From assembly GCA_965261195.1 (NCBI GenBank), contig OZ253455.1, positions 1,612,001 to 1,676,000 of the forward strand: 64,000 nucleotides of DNA. Reading direction: 5' to 3'. How positions within the stretch are numbered: the stretch's first letter is position 1; each line of letters starts with the position of its first letter. The stretch comes from Bin87 sp965261195 (GTDB lineage: Bacteria > Chloroflexota > Dehalococcoidia > Lucifugimonadales > UBA3495). The position numbers were made by a program, and so were the translations under genes. A model generated the notes under the pieces. It had not been told where the DNA came from. It saw only the letters and a list, made by a program, of their open reading frames with translations, and searched no databases. Positions 1 to 8,095 of this stretch are shown piece after piece.

Positions 1-65
1 GCGGTGTCCGGTTGGTCGGCGTTGTCCGGCTGGTCGGGAGAACTCATCGTGTGCCGGCGCAACGA

Positions 66-656
66 CTACCGTCGTAGGGACGGCAGGGTCCGCCCCGGGT
101 TGCTGAACAACCGCTCCAATTCCAACTCAAACCCAGGTATGGCCGCCGTGGTCAATATATCGCCCCGACCTAACACGGCCTTCTCCGCGTATTGGAATCC
201 GACCACTTCCAGCACACTTATGGTGTCGGACACGGGGTCAATTATCCAGTATTCGGGCACGCCGGCTTCGCCATACCAACCCCGTTTTATGACCAAATCT
301 CTCCGCCGGTCCTGTGACATCACTTCAACGACGATGTCCGGTACCCCTTCGACGAAGCTACCCTGAATCAAGTGGCCTCGGTCCGCGCGCACGTACACCA
401 TGTCCGGCGTGGGTGCGGTGGACTCGGACAGGACCACGCCAATCCCGGAGTAGGCCCAGCCGGGGAGAGGATCGGATGCCGCCAGATAGGTGTTGAGCAT
501 CATGACCAGAAAATCGATCAAACTCTGATGTTCCCAATTCGGTGGCGCCATTTCAAACAATACTCCGTCGGCCAGTTCCCACACGCCTTCGTCCACCGGC
601 CCCAGGGCGCGGTACTCGGCCAGCGTCATTTTAGCGCCGTGCTGTACGGTAGTCAT
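66..656 (-). CDS. Uma2 family (DUF820) putative nuclease, array A copy 1
   Basis: About 196 aa. It has the Uma2 core of a PD-(D/E)XK-fold protein: TPDMVYV, then PDIVVEVMS, a KRGWY segment with the conserved Lys, and GVPEYWIIDP. The start is placed at the ATG at 656 because the four downstream paralogs begin with the same MTTVQHGAKM-type sequence and GGAGCA lies just upstream; a longer frame to 704 exists. It is the last gene of a five-gene minus-strand tandem array with a 50-nt gap to the next copy. Uma2 proteins are nuclease-like and common in Cyanobacteria and Chloroflexota, but their cellular role is not settled. Confidence 0.85.
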   Translation of the reverse strand: MTTVQHGAKMTLAEYRALGPVDEGVWELADGVLFEMAPPNWEHQSLIDFLVMMLNTYLAASDPLPGWAYSGIGVVLSESTAPTPDMVYVRADRGHLIQGSFVEGVPDIVVEVMSQDRRRDLVIKRGWYGEAGVPEYWIIDPVSDTISVLEVVGFQYAEKAVLGRGDILTTAAIPGFELELERLFSNPGRTLPSLRR

Positions 657-706
657 CGTTGCTGCTCCGGTCCGGCGAATGTGGTGGCGATCAGTAGCGG
701 ACACAG

Positions 707-1294
707 TTATTGCTGACGGCTTGGCAAAGTGCGCGCCGAGTGATTAAAAAGGCGCGCCAATGGCAACGCAAACCCCGGTATGGCTCGCGTAATCAACGTA
801 TCCTCGCTCCTTAAAGTAGCTCGTTCAACATATTCAGAGCCGTTCAATTCCAGCACTGTGATACTGTCCACTGTGGGGTCCATGACCCAGTATTCCGGTA
901 TGCCCGCCTCTTCATACCAGGCCCGCTTCATCACCAGGTCCCGCGCTCGGTCAGTGGATAGCGCTTCCACGACCAAATCGGGAACTCCTTCTACAAAGCT
1001 ACCCTGTACTAAATGCGCGCGGTCGGAGCGAACGTAAACCAAATCGGGCGTTGGAGAATGCAATTCGGATAGTGCGACACCGATACCGAGTATCGCCCAT
1101 CCCTGCCTCGGAATAGTGGTATTAAGATACGCGTTAATGAACTCGACCAAAAACGTGATTAGATTCTGATGGTCATAAGTAGGTGGCGCCATTTGACACA
1201 ATACCCCATCGGCCAGTTCCCATACCCCTTCACTTGTCGGGAGGGCGCGGTACTCGGCCAGCGTCATCTTGGCGCCATGCTGTACGGTAGTCAT
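707..1294 (-). CDS. Uma2 family putative nuclease, array A copy 2
   Basis: 195 aa. The start MTTVQHGAKM and the core motifs TPDLVYVRSD, PDLVVEALS, KRAWY and GIPEYWVMDP are clear, so the acidic and Lys residues expected of the PD-(D/E)XK fold are retained. It lies 50 nt from each neighbour. A GGAGCA-type Shine-Dalgarno precedes the ATG, within a leader nearly identical to those of the other copies. The central segment (about residues 35-75) differs from the neighbours more than the ends do. Substrate unknown. Confidence 0.85.
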   Translation of the reverse strand: MTTVQHGAKMTLAEYRALPTSEGVWELADGVLCQMAPPTYDHQNLITFLVEFINAYLNTTIPRQGWAILGIGVALSELHSPTPDLVYVRSDRAHLVQGSFVEGVPDLVVEALSTDRARDLVMKRAWYEEAGIPEYWVMDPTVDSITVLELNGSEYVERATLRSEDTLITRAIPGFALPLARLFNHSARTLPSRQQ

Positions 1295-1344
1295 CGTTGC
1301 TGCTCCTGCCCGGCAGATGCGGTTGGTTGTACCGAAGGCCGCAA

Positions 1345-1932
1345 CTACCGGCTGCGAATCTGCTCGCGCACCGGGTCGCCGAAGAGCTGTTCCAACGATA
1401 GCGCAAATCCCGGTATCGTCGCCGTAGTCAGTGTGTCATTGCGCCCCAAAACCGCCCGTTCCACGTACTCGCGGCCAGAGAGCTCCAGGATGGTGATGCT
1501 GTCGTTAACCGGGTCAATAGTCCAGTACTCTGGCACCCCGGCCTCAGCGTACCAGGCGCGCTTCATCACCAAATCCCGATTGCGGTCGCTGGATAGCGCC
1601 TCGGCTACCAAGTCGGGAATACCCTCCACAAAACTGCCACGGATCAGGTGCAGTCGCTCGAAACGCACATAGACCAGATCCGGCGTAGGAGCGTACAGCT
1701 CGGAAAGCGCCACGCCGCCGGAGGTGAACGCTCTGCCCAGCAGCGTCGCGCCCGAATATGTAAAACGGTTGATCGCCATAACCAGAAGGTCGATTAGTAA
1801 TTGATGTTCATAGGTTGGTGGCGGCATTTGATACAGCGCTCCGTCGGCCAGTTCCCACACCCCGTCGTCGATCTCGCAGAGGGCGCGGTACTCGGCCAGC
1901 GTCATCTTGGCGCCGTGCTGTACGGTAGTCAT
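1345..1932 (-). CDS. Uma2 family putative nuclease, array A copy 3
   Basis: 195 aa. It carries TPDLVYVRFE, PDLVAEALS, KRAWY and GVPEYWTIDP. The C-terminal 30 or so residues, ending in FGDPVREQIRSR, are almost the same as in copies 4 and 5, whereas copies 1 and 2 end differently, so copies 3-5 form a younger subgroup. The repeat period to copy 4 is 639 bp. The VVE of the usual motif reads VAE here, and the Glu is kept. The leader with GGAGCA before the ATG is shared with the other units. Confidence 0.85.
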   Translation of the reverse strand: MTTVQHGAKMTLAEYRALCEIDDGVWELADGALYQMPPPTYEHQLLIDLLVMAINRFTYSGATLLGRAFTSGGVALSELYAPTPDLVYVRFERLHLIRGSFVEGIPDLVAEALSSDRNRDLVMKRAWYAEAGVPEYWTIDPVNDSITILELSGREYVERAVLGRNDTLTTATIPGFALSLEQLFGDPVREQIRSR

Positions 1933-1983
1933 CGTTGCTGCTCCTGCCCGGAAGATGCGGTTGGGCGGTAGCGCTGAATGTGG

Positions 1984-2571
1984 TTAGCGATTGCGGATTT
2001 GCTCGCGCACCGGGTCGCCGAAGAGCTGTTCCAGCGGCAGCTCAAAACCCGGTATCGTCGCCGTAGTCAGTGTGTCATTGCGCCCCAAAGCCGCCCGTTC
2101 CACGTACTCGCCGCCGGAGAGTTCCAGGATGGTGATGGTGTCGTTCACCGGGTCCAGTATCCAGTACTCGGGCACTCTCGCATCGGCGTACCAACGGCGT
2201 TTCATCACCAAATCTCGGCTACGGTCTGACGAAAGCGCCTCGACCACCAGATCAGGAATGTCCTCCAGAAAGCTCCCTCGAACCAGGCGCATTTGCTCGG
2301 AACGCACGTACACTATGTCAGGTGTCGGCGCATATCGTTCAGATAGCGCTAAGCCGATGTTGGAGAAAGCCAAGCCCGGAATTGGTGACATTCCGGTCAC
2401 CAAATTGTTAATCATCCTGACCAGAAAATCGATGAGAAGTTGGTGTTCGGCAGTAGCTGGCGGCATTTGGTACAGTTCTCCATCGGCCAGTTCCCACACC
2501 CCATCATCCATTTCGTCTAGGACCCGGTACTCGGACAGGGTCATTCTGGTTCCGCTCCGTATGGTAGTCAT
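1984..2571 (-). CDS. Uma2 family putative nuclease, array A copy 4
   Basis: 195 aa. Core motifs are TPDIVYVRSE, PDLVVEALS, KRRWY and RVPEYWILDP. The start MTTIRSGTRMTLSEYR is homologous to the other copies but the most diverged of the array, while the C-terminus matches copies 3 and 5. Conserved ends around a variable middle point to unequal crossing-over or gene conversion. The gap to copy 5 is 51 nt. Confidence 0.85.
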   Translation of the reverse strand: MTTIRSGTRMTLSEYRVLDEMDDGVWELADGELYQMPPATAEHQLLIDFLVRMINNLVTGMSPIPGLAFSNIGLALSERYAPTPDIVYVRSEQMRLVRGSFLEDIPDLVVEALSSDRSRDLVMKRRWYADARVPEYWILDPVNDTITILELSGGEYVERAALGRNDTLTTATIPGFELPLEQLFGDPVREQIRNR

Positions 2572-2622
2572 CGTTGCTGCTCCTGCCCGGAAGATGCGTT
2601 TGGGCGGTAGCGCTGAATGTGA

Positions 2623-3207
2623 TTAGCGATTGCGGATTTGCTCGCGCACCGGGTCGCCGAAGAGCTGTTCCAACGATAGCGCAAATCCCGGTATCGTCGC
2701 CGTAGTCAGTGTGTCATTGCGCCCCAAAACCGCCCCTTCCACGTACTCGCCGCCGGAGAGTTCCAACACGGTAATAGTGTCGTTAACCGGGTCAATAATC
2801 CAATACTCCGGCACCCCGGCCTCGGCGTACCAACCCCGCTTCATAACCAAATCCCGCCGCCGGTCGGTGGACAAAACTTCCACCAACAGGTCAGGGATAC
2901 CGTCGATATAATTGCGGCGCAAAATGTTCTCCCGTCCCGCTCGCACAAACACCAGGTCGGGTATCGGAGACAGGAATTGCGCCAGGGCTACGCCAACCCC
3001 TAACAACGCTATACCCAGCTGAGGAGTGGCCGCATCAAGATAGGCCTGCATTATATGGTAAAGCAATCCGATGAGCTGCTGATGTTCTATACTCGGCGGC
3101 GGCATTTCGTACAACTCTCCATCGGCCAATTCCCACAGCCCCTCCAGCGTATCCATGGCCCAGTACTCCGCCAGTGTAACCCTGGTTCCCTGTCGTGCGC
3201 TCGCCAT
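2623..3207 (-). CDS. Uma2 family putative nuclease, array A copy 5 (promoter-proximal)
   Basis: About 194 aa from the ATG at 3207, which has a good AAGGAG upstream; a longer frame to 3264 exists but has no comparable ribosome site. Motifs are IPDLVFVRAG, PDLLVEVLS, KRGWY and GVPEYWIIDP. Its C-terminus is nearly identical to copies 3 and 4. It begins 58 nt after the end of cbiB on the same strand, so the array could be read as the tail of the cobalamin transcript. No terminator is obvious between them. Confidence 0.85.
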   Translation of the reverse strand: MASARQGTRVTLAEYWAMDTLEGLWELADGELYEMPPPSIEHQQLIGLLYHIMQAYLDAATPQLGIALLGVGVALAQFLSPIPDLVFVRAGRENILRRNYIDGIPDLLVEVLSTDRRRDLVMKRGWYAEAGVPEYWIIDPVNDTITVLELSGGEYVEGAVLGRNDTLTTATIPGFALSLEQLFGDPVREQIRNR

Positions 3208-3265
3208 CGCCCGTGCTCCTTGCCGCGCCGCGACCAAATCGGGTCGCAGTGAAATTATCCCCATT

Positions 3266-4252
3266 CTACACCGCCCAGCCGAATATCCACCGCAGCCAGA
3301 TGACGCCGATTGCGACCAGCGCCGCCAGCGCCGTGGTCGCGTACAACGCCCGGGTCGCCCGGCCGATGTGGAGCGCGGACGGTTCCGGAGCCGGGTCGCC
3401 CAGACGGTAGTGGCCCACCTTCTCCAGCGTTACTCCCAACCCGCCGGCCATGGCCGCCATCGTCCAGCCGGCGTTGGGCGACTCCGTTCTGCCGTGGTGC
3501 GCCAGCATGATGCGCCCGGCCCGCCCGGCGAGCATCCCCGGCAATGCCAACGTCGATAGCCACAGCATCACCGCCGCCAGCCGCGCCGGGATCAGGTTCA
3601 CCACGTCATCGAGGCGCGCCGACGCCTTCCCCAGATATTCGTACCGGCCATGATAGCCAACCATGCTGTCCAGCGTGTTGATGGCCCGGTACGCCGCCGC
3701 TCCGGGCAGCCCAAAGAGCGCAAAGGCGAGCAGCGGCCCGACCACGCTGTCCGTAACATTCTCGGCAACCGACTCGATGGCGCCGGCCGCCGCCTGTGCC
3801 GGTGTCAGCTGCGCAGTGTCCCGGCTGACCAGAGCGGACATCCGCCGCCGCACTTCGGCGATGTCGCCGGTAGCCAGTATCCGCCCGATGTCGCCGGCAA
3901 CCCGGTGCAGCATACGCACCGCAAACGTCGTCTTGAGCATTGCCGCCGTCACCAGGAGGTAGGCCAGCGGATGCAATTCCAGCAGGCCGCAGGTCAGCGC
4001 CCAGGCCAGCCCGCCCCACACTGCCGGGACCAACAACGCCATCGCCCCGCCGTACACCAGTTGCACCGCCGCCGCCGCATCCCGACCCGGCGCGAGCCGT
4101 TCGGCCAGCGCCACCGTGTTGCCCATCCACACCGTCGGATGCAATCGGTTGGGCGGCTCGCCCAACGCTACGTCGAGCAATAATGCCAGCAGCAACACCA
4201 GCACATCCAATGGGATGGGCAGGGAGAGCAGGGTGGTCGCTAAAATGTCCAT
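3266..4252 (-). CDS. cbiB: Adenosylcobinamide-phosphate synthase CbiB/CobD
   Basis: 328 aa polytopic membrane protein. The N-terminus is a hydrophobic helix followed by LDVALGEPPNRLHPTVWMG, the hallmark of CbiB. Further on are the conserved ESVAENVTDSVVGPL and YRAINTLDSMVGY blocks. The enzyme attaches the aminopropanol arm to adenosylcobyric acid at the membrane in late B12 synthesis. It is separated from upstream cobS by 4 nt, so the two are almost certainly co-transcribed and probably translationally coupled. Length is normal for the family. Confidence 0.95.
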   Translation of the reverse strand: MDILATTLLSLPIPLDVLVLLLALLLDVALGEPPNRLHPTVWMGNTVALAERLAPGRDAAAAVQLVYGGAMALLVPAVWGGLAWALTCGLLELHPLAYLLVTAAMLKTTFAVRMLHRVAGDIGRILATGDIAEVRRRMSALVSRDTAQLTPAQAAAGAIESVAENVTDSVVGPLLAFALFGLPGAAAYRAINTLDSMVGYHGRYEYLGKASARLDDVVNLIPARLAAVMLWLSTLALPGMLAGRAGRIMLAHHGRTESPNAGWTMAAMAGGLGVTLEKVGHYRLGDPAPEPSALHIGRATRALYATTALAALVAIGVIWLRWIFGWAV

Positions 4253-4256
4253 CTGC

Positions 4257-5069
4257 CTACCCCAACCCGATTGCGCCCAGCCGCAGCGTGGGACCGAACC
4301 ATCCCTGCGCCACCAGAACCACCGCTACGATCAGTGCGATTGATTCCGTCAGTTCGTTAGTCGCACCGTAGCAGTCGCCGGTCAGTCCGCCGCCCAACTG
4401 CCTGGTCAACCACAGACCCGCCAGCAGCGCCAGCGCCGACCCAATGGCCAGGACAATCAGCCCGGCGCACCAGCCGGCGCCCCCGGCGACTATCCCGGCG
4501 GTCAATAGCGCCAGTCCGGTTGCCAGCCACGGCTTGCTGCCCGATGCGAACGATGTGCCAAGCCCCTGCTGCCGCCCGTAGGGGAATACGGTGAGCAACA
4601 ATGCCATCGTCCAGCGCGACACTACCGGGAACAGCAGCAGCGCCGGCCAAACCGGCCCCGGCATCGCCAGCAGCGTCACCAGCGCGCCATACTTGACCAG
4701 CAGCACACATCCGGCGCCGGCCACGGCAAAGGCACCGACGTTGGAATCCCGCATTATCTCCAGCCGTCGTTCCACCGTGCGCCCGCCCCACACGCCGTCG
4801 CACACGTCCATCAGTCCGTCCAGGTGCAGAAACCGATTGACCAACGCCAGCGCAACCACCAGCAACGCCGCCGTCAGTGGCGGTGTAATCGACAGCCATT
4901 GGCAAAGGGTCGCCAACCCGACCAGCAGCGCGCCGTACAGCAACCCGACCACGGGATACCAGCCACGGGAACGGGAAATCTCGACGTCGGTGGCCGAGCG
5001 CAGGCCCACCGGCAGCAGGGTCAGAAAGGACAGCGCCACCAGCAGCGGCGCGAAAACCGTCCGTATCAC
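4257..5069 (-). CDS. cobS: Adenosylcobinamide-GDP ribazoletransferase CobS
   Basis: 270 aa membrane protein. It has the CobS signature FLHLDGLMDVCDGVWGG at about residues 85-101, with the metal-binding acidic residues, and GDCYGATNELTE near the C-terminus. It joins alpha-ribazole to adenosylcobinamide-GDP, the last assembly step of the nucleotide loop. It lies 15 nt downstream of cobT and 4 nt upstream of cbiB on the minus strand. No CobU/CobY kinase-guanylyltransferase is seen in this window, so that step must be encoded elsewhere. Confidence 0.95.
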   Translation of the reverse strand: MIRTVFAPLLVALSFLTLLPVGLRSATDVEISRSRGWYPVVGLLYGALLVGLATLCQWLSITPPLTAALLVVALALVNRFLHLDGLMDVCDGVWGGRTVERRLEIMRDSNVGAFAVAGAGCVLLVKYGALVTLLAMPGPVWPALLLFPVVSRWTMALLLTVFPYGRQQGLGTSFASGSKPWLATGLALLTAGIVAGGAGWCAGLIVLAIGSALALLAGLWLTRQLGGGLTGDCYGATNELTESIALIVAVVLVAQGWFGPTLRLGAIGLG

Positions 5070-5084
5070 CGGTGCCTTGCGGAC

Positions 5085-6155
5085 CTACTCGTCATCCCGG
5101 TCGCTCACGCCCGCCTCGGCGAAGGTTGCCATCTCCGCCAGACAGCGGGCCGCCGCCTCAACGATGTGCATGGCCAGCGCCGCGCCGGTGCCCTCGCCCA
5201 GCCGCATCTGCATATCCAGCAGGGGAGTCAGTCCCATCGCTTGCAGCGCGACATTGTGCCCCGGCTCCACCGAGCAGTGGCCCGCGATGAACCGCGCCGC
5301 CGCCGCCGGGCACAACCGCCAGGCGATGAGCGCCGCCGCCCCGCTGATGAACCCATCGACGATAACCGCGCAGTTTCTCGCCGCCGCCCCGAGCATCACA
5401 CCCGCCAGCACGCCAATCTCCAACCCGCCCACTTTGGTCAACACGTCCAGGCCGTCGCTGCCGTCGGGCCGGTTGGTGTCCAGGGCCCGCTGGATGGTTG
5501 CAATCTTGGCCGCCAACGCCGCATCATCCACGCCGGTGCCGCGCCCGGTAACAGTTGCCACATCCGCACCGGTGACGACAGCCGTAATCGCCGCCGAGGG
5601 CGTGGTGTTGCCGATGCCCATATCGCCGCCGGCAATTACGTTGGCGCCCCCGTCGGCCCGCTCGTTGGCCGCTGCAATGCCGATTTCCAGGCAACGGATG
5701 GCGTCTTGCCGGCTCATGGCCGGCCCGCGGGCGATGTTGCCGGCGCCATACGCCACCTTGGCGATGGTCAGGCCCGGCTGTGGGTCAAGGTCAACGGCCA
5801 CGCCGGCATCGATCACCATAATGTCGGCGCCGGCTTGACGCGCCAGCGCGTTGATGGCTGCGCCGCCGGCCAGGAAGTTGAACACCATTTGCGGCGTTAC
5901 CTCCGCCGGATACGCCGAAACCCCCTCTGCCGCCACCCCGTGGTCGCCGGCCGCCACGATAACCGCCTTCCCGGTAATGGTGGGTATCGGCTGCCCCGTG
6001 ATGCCGGCCAACTGAACGGACAGACTCTCCAGCCGGCCCAAACTGCCCGGCGGCTTGGTCAATATTCCCTGCCGGGCCGCCGCCGCCGCCATCGCAACGG
6101 CGTCCAACGGCCCGATGGCGGCGATGGTTTGGTCAACCAATGTGGAGATGGTCAT
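5085..6155 (-). CDS. cobT: Nicotinate-nucleotide-dimethylbenzimidazole phosphoribosyltransferase CobT
   Basis: About 356 aa. Hallmarks are GDHGVAAEGVSAYP, GDMGIGNTTPSAAI and the C-terminal GEGTGAALAMHIVEAA with the catalytic Glu. It activates the lower-ligand base by making its alpha-ribotide phosphate. The ATG at 6155 is preferred over the in-frame codon at 6185: AGGGGG lies upstream of it at suitable spacing and the protein then starts like other CobT sequences. It is the first gene of the tight cobT-cobS-cbiB group. The upstream hicAB pair separates it from cobO. Confidence 0.95.
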   Translation of the reverse strand: MTISTLVDQTIAAIGPLDAVAMAAAAARQGILTKPPGSLGRLESLSVQLAGITGQPIPTITGKAVIVAAGDHGVAAEGVSAYPAEVTPQMVFNFLAGGAAINALARQAGADIMVIDAGVAVDLDPQPGLTIAKVAYGAGNIARGPAMSRQDAIRCLEIGIAAANERADGGANVIAGGDMGIGNTTPSAAITAVVTGADVATVTGRGTGVDDAALAAKIATIQRALDTNRPDGSDGLDVLTKVGGLEIGVLAGVMLGAAARNCAVIVDGFISGAAALIAWRLCPAAAARFIAGHCSVEPGHNVALQAMGLTPLLDMQMRLGEGTGAALAMHIVEAAARCLAEMATFAEAGVSDRDDE

Positions 6156-6188
6156 ACCTTTTACCCCCTGATCGTCCTTTACCACTAC

Positions 6189-6401
6189 TTATGCCGGCGA
6201 TAGGCGACGGCTGCCGGGCTCAGGCACCGGTTTCCCAATCTCGCGGGCGGTGTCAATCCAGAGTTCCATGGCGTCCTCGATGTTGTGGAGTGCAGTTTCA
6301 TAAGTGTCGCCATGTGCCATACAGCCGGGCAACTCCGGCGCGTCCGCAATGAAAGCCTCGTCGTCATCACTCCAATAGATGACAATTTCGTATTTGCGCA
6401 T
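6189..6401 (-). CDS. hicB: HicB-like antitoxin
   Basis: 70 aa. The sequence YEIVIYWSDDDEAFIADAPELPGCMAHGDTYEEAL-like (here YETALHNIEDAMELWID) is the partly degenerate RNase H-like fold of HicB antitoxins. It is short, with no obvious C-terminal DNA-binding domain, as in many HicB proteins. Its ATG overlaps the TGA of hicA by one base (ATGA), the usual translational coupling of this toxin-antitoxin type. The pair lies inside the cobalamin operon between cobO and cobT, so it is accessory to that pathway. Confidence 0.85.
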   Translation of the reverse strand: MRKYEIVIYWSDDDEAFIADAPELPGCMAHGDTYETALHNIEDAMELWIDTAREIGKPVPEPGSRRLSPA

Positions 6402-6652
6402 CAGACTTCCTCCAGTTGGTATTCCAAAATAACTCTGCGAACCTGACGTACTTGATAAGGCTTCGCCTGGCTACCAGAGCGTTGCAGGTTGAGCATTTCT
6501 CCCCAATCGTCCCTGCTAAAGATGTGATGGCTGCCGCGCACGCGTTCGTCAAATCCCAGCCGGAGTAGCAAATTCCGTAGACCGTCGAAGCGAATATTTG
6601 CATTCGCTTCCCCAGCGATAATTCGCCGCAACAGCCGCGAGCGTCGCCTCAA
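6401..6652 (-). CDS. hicA: HicA-like mRNA interferase toxin
   Basis: 83 aa. HicA/YcfA double-stranded-RNA-binding fold: RFDGLRNLLLRLGFDERVRGSHHIF, with the conserved GSHHIF block that holds the catalytic His. HicA toxins cleave mRNA in a translation-independent way and are neutralised by the adjacent HicB. The start appears to be TTG at 6652, with a purine-rich AGGG upstream. The toxin precedes the antitoxin, the normal order for hicAB. The stop overlaps the hicB start. Confidence 0.85.
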   Translation of the reverse strand: MRRRSRLLRRIIAGEANANIRFDGLRNLLLRLGFDERVRGSHHIFSRDDWGEMLNLQRSGSQAKPYQVRQVRRVILEYQLEEV

Positions 6653-6676
6653 AGCCCTGCCTCACCGACTGCGCTC

Positions 6677-7246
6677 CTAGAACTCAATACCCGGCTGGGC
6701 CTTGATGCCGGCGTCGTAGGGATGTTTCACCACGTTCATTTCGGTAACCAGGTCGGCGAACTCCACCAGTCCTTCGGGGGCGTGGCGTCCGGTGATGATG
6801 ATGTGCTGCATTTCGGGGCGGTTTTTCAGCGCTTCAATCACATCCTCCACCGGCAGCCAACCGTAGTGCATCGGGTAGGTGAACTCATCCAGTATTACCA
6901 GGTCGTGTTCTCCGCTGGCGATGACTTCCTTGGCGTCGTCCCAAAGCGCACGGGCCAGGTCGGCGCTGGCCTCCAGGTTCTGCGAGCGCCAGGTGAACCC
7001 GTCGCCCATGGCCCGCACGGTTACGCCCATCTTTTCGGCGGCGCGCTGTTCGCCAAAGTTGGCCGTGGTGTGCTTGATGAACTGCAGCATCACCACCTTC
7101 ATGTCCCGACCCCAGGCCCGCATCAGCACACCCATGGCCGCGGTGGTTTTGCCCTTGCCGTTGCCCGTGTTGACGATTACCAGGCCCTTGTTGATGCGGG
7201 GCCCCCGCACCGATTGCGGCCCGTGCCGGCTTTCTTCCGTTGTCAT
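6677..7246 (-). CDS. cobO: Cob(I)yrinic acid a,c-diamide adenosyltransferase CobO/BtuR
   Basis: 189 aa. The P-loop GNGKGKTTAAMG lies at about residues 28-39, followed by the family blocks VVMLQFIKH, DEFTYPMHYGWLP and TGRHAPEGLVEFADLVTEM. It transfers the adenosyl group from ATP to the reduced cobalt of the corrinoid. The C-terminus AGIKAQPGIEF is typical for the family, so the gene is intact. It belongs to the minus-strand cobalamin operon, with a Uma2 gene upstream and hicAB downstream. Confidence 0.96.
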   Translation of the reverse strand: MTTEESRHGPQSVRGPRINKGLVIVNTGNGKGKTTAAMGVLMRAWGRDMKVVMLQFIKHTTANFGEQRAAEKMGVTVRAMGDGFTWRSQNLEASADLARALWDDAKEVIASGEHDLVILDEFTYPMHYGWLPVEDVIEALKNRPEMQHIIITGRHAPEGLVEFADLVTEMNVVKHPYDAGIKAQPGIEF

Positions 7247-7330
7247 AGCGTCGTTTCCTCCTCAATGATTTATCCCGTTATTGCCACGCGCCCCGCTACT
7301 GCCACGCGCCCCTCACCATTTCGGCCCCTT

Positions 7331-7362
7331 ACTCGTCATTCCGGCGAAAGCCGGAATCCAGA
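7331..7362. repeat. Extragenic hairpin repeat (CATTCCGGC type)
   Basis: A palindrome with arms reading ATTCCGGC and GCCGGAAT around a GAAA tetraloop, in the gap between cobO and the Uma2 gene at 7374-8072. Hairpins of this sequence class are dispersed in many bacterial genomes. Only one clear copy is seen in this window. Confidence 0.6.
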
Positions 7363-7373
7363 GCGACTTTGCA

Positions 7374-8072
7374 TCACGGCGTGTTGTCAAAGATGCGCTC
7401 CCTTACGTTGAACACGAAGCCTGGCAGCACGTCACTGCCCTCCAGCAGATCAGGGTCGGACAATATTTCCCGCTCCAGTCTGGGCCGGTATATGGTGACG
7501 GTGCGGTTGCGCGGGTGGATGACCCAAATCAGACGCGCTCCCCCCTCCAGATACCGCCGCACCTTGTCCACCAGCTCCGGCCCCCGGTTGGACGGCGATA
7601 CTATCTCGGCGAGAAAATCGGGCGTAATGCCGGCAAAGGGCGGAGTGCGCGCCTCTTCCGGCAACGCGCGCCAGCGTTCCCAGGAAAACCAGTAAGCATC
7701 GGGGCCGCGCAAGGAACCGTCGGACAGCCAAAATCGCGACGTCGGCCCGCCGGCCCGCCCTCCGTAGGTCCGAGCCCACATTACTACTTCGGCCACCATT
7801 TCGGCCTCGAACCATTCCCCGGGGAAACCCGTTGGAGCCATAACTCTCAATTCCCCCTGGGCCGTAATTTCGTAGTCAGCCTGGTCTTTGTTCCGTTCGG
7901 CAAAATCCTCAAACCAGCTACCAATGTCAGCGTCCTCAAGCGACTTGCCAAACTCGGCCAACGGAATCAGAAAATAGCCGCGAAAACCGGGCGTCATCCC
8001 TAAATCGGCAATATCCAAATCGGCAGTGTCGATTACTCGTCCTGCCGGCGTCAGTGGCCTTACGGTAGCCAT
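7374..8072 (-). CDS. Uma2 family putative nuclease, long type
   Basis: About 232 aa from the ATG at 8072, with GAGGGAAG upstream; a longer frame to 8189 would run into cbiA and is unlikely. Features are the SRFWLSDGSLRGPDAYWFS segment, PDFLAEIVSPSN, a Lys in the following helix (VDKVRRY) and GARLIWVIHPRNRTVTIYRP. It resembles the gene at 17077-17751 more than array A. It sits 23 nt after cbiA and before cobO, inside the cobalamin operon, where it has no expected pathway role. Confidence 0.85.
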   Translation of the reverse strand: MATVRPLTPAGRVIDTADLDIADLGMTPGFRGYFLIPLAEFGKSLEDADIGSWFEDFAERNKDQADYEITAQGELRVMAPTGFPGEWFEAEMVAEVVMWARTYGGRAGGPTSRFWLSDGSLRGPDAYWFSWERWRALPEEARTPPFAGITPDFLAEIVSPSNRGPELVDKVRRYLEGGARLIWVIHPRNRTVTIYRPRLEREILSDPDLLEGSDVLPGFVFNVRERIFDNTP

Positions 8073-8095
8073 CGTTTCGCTTCCCTCATGAGCTA

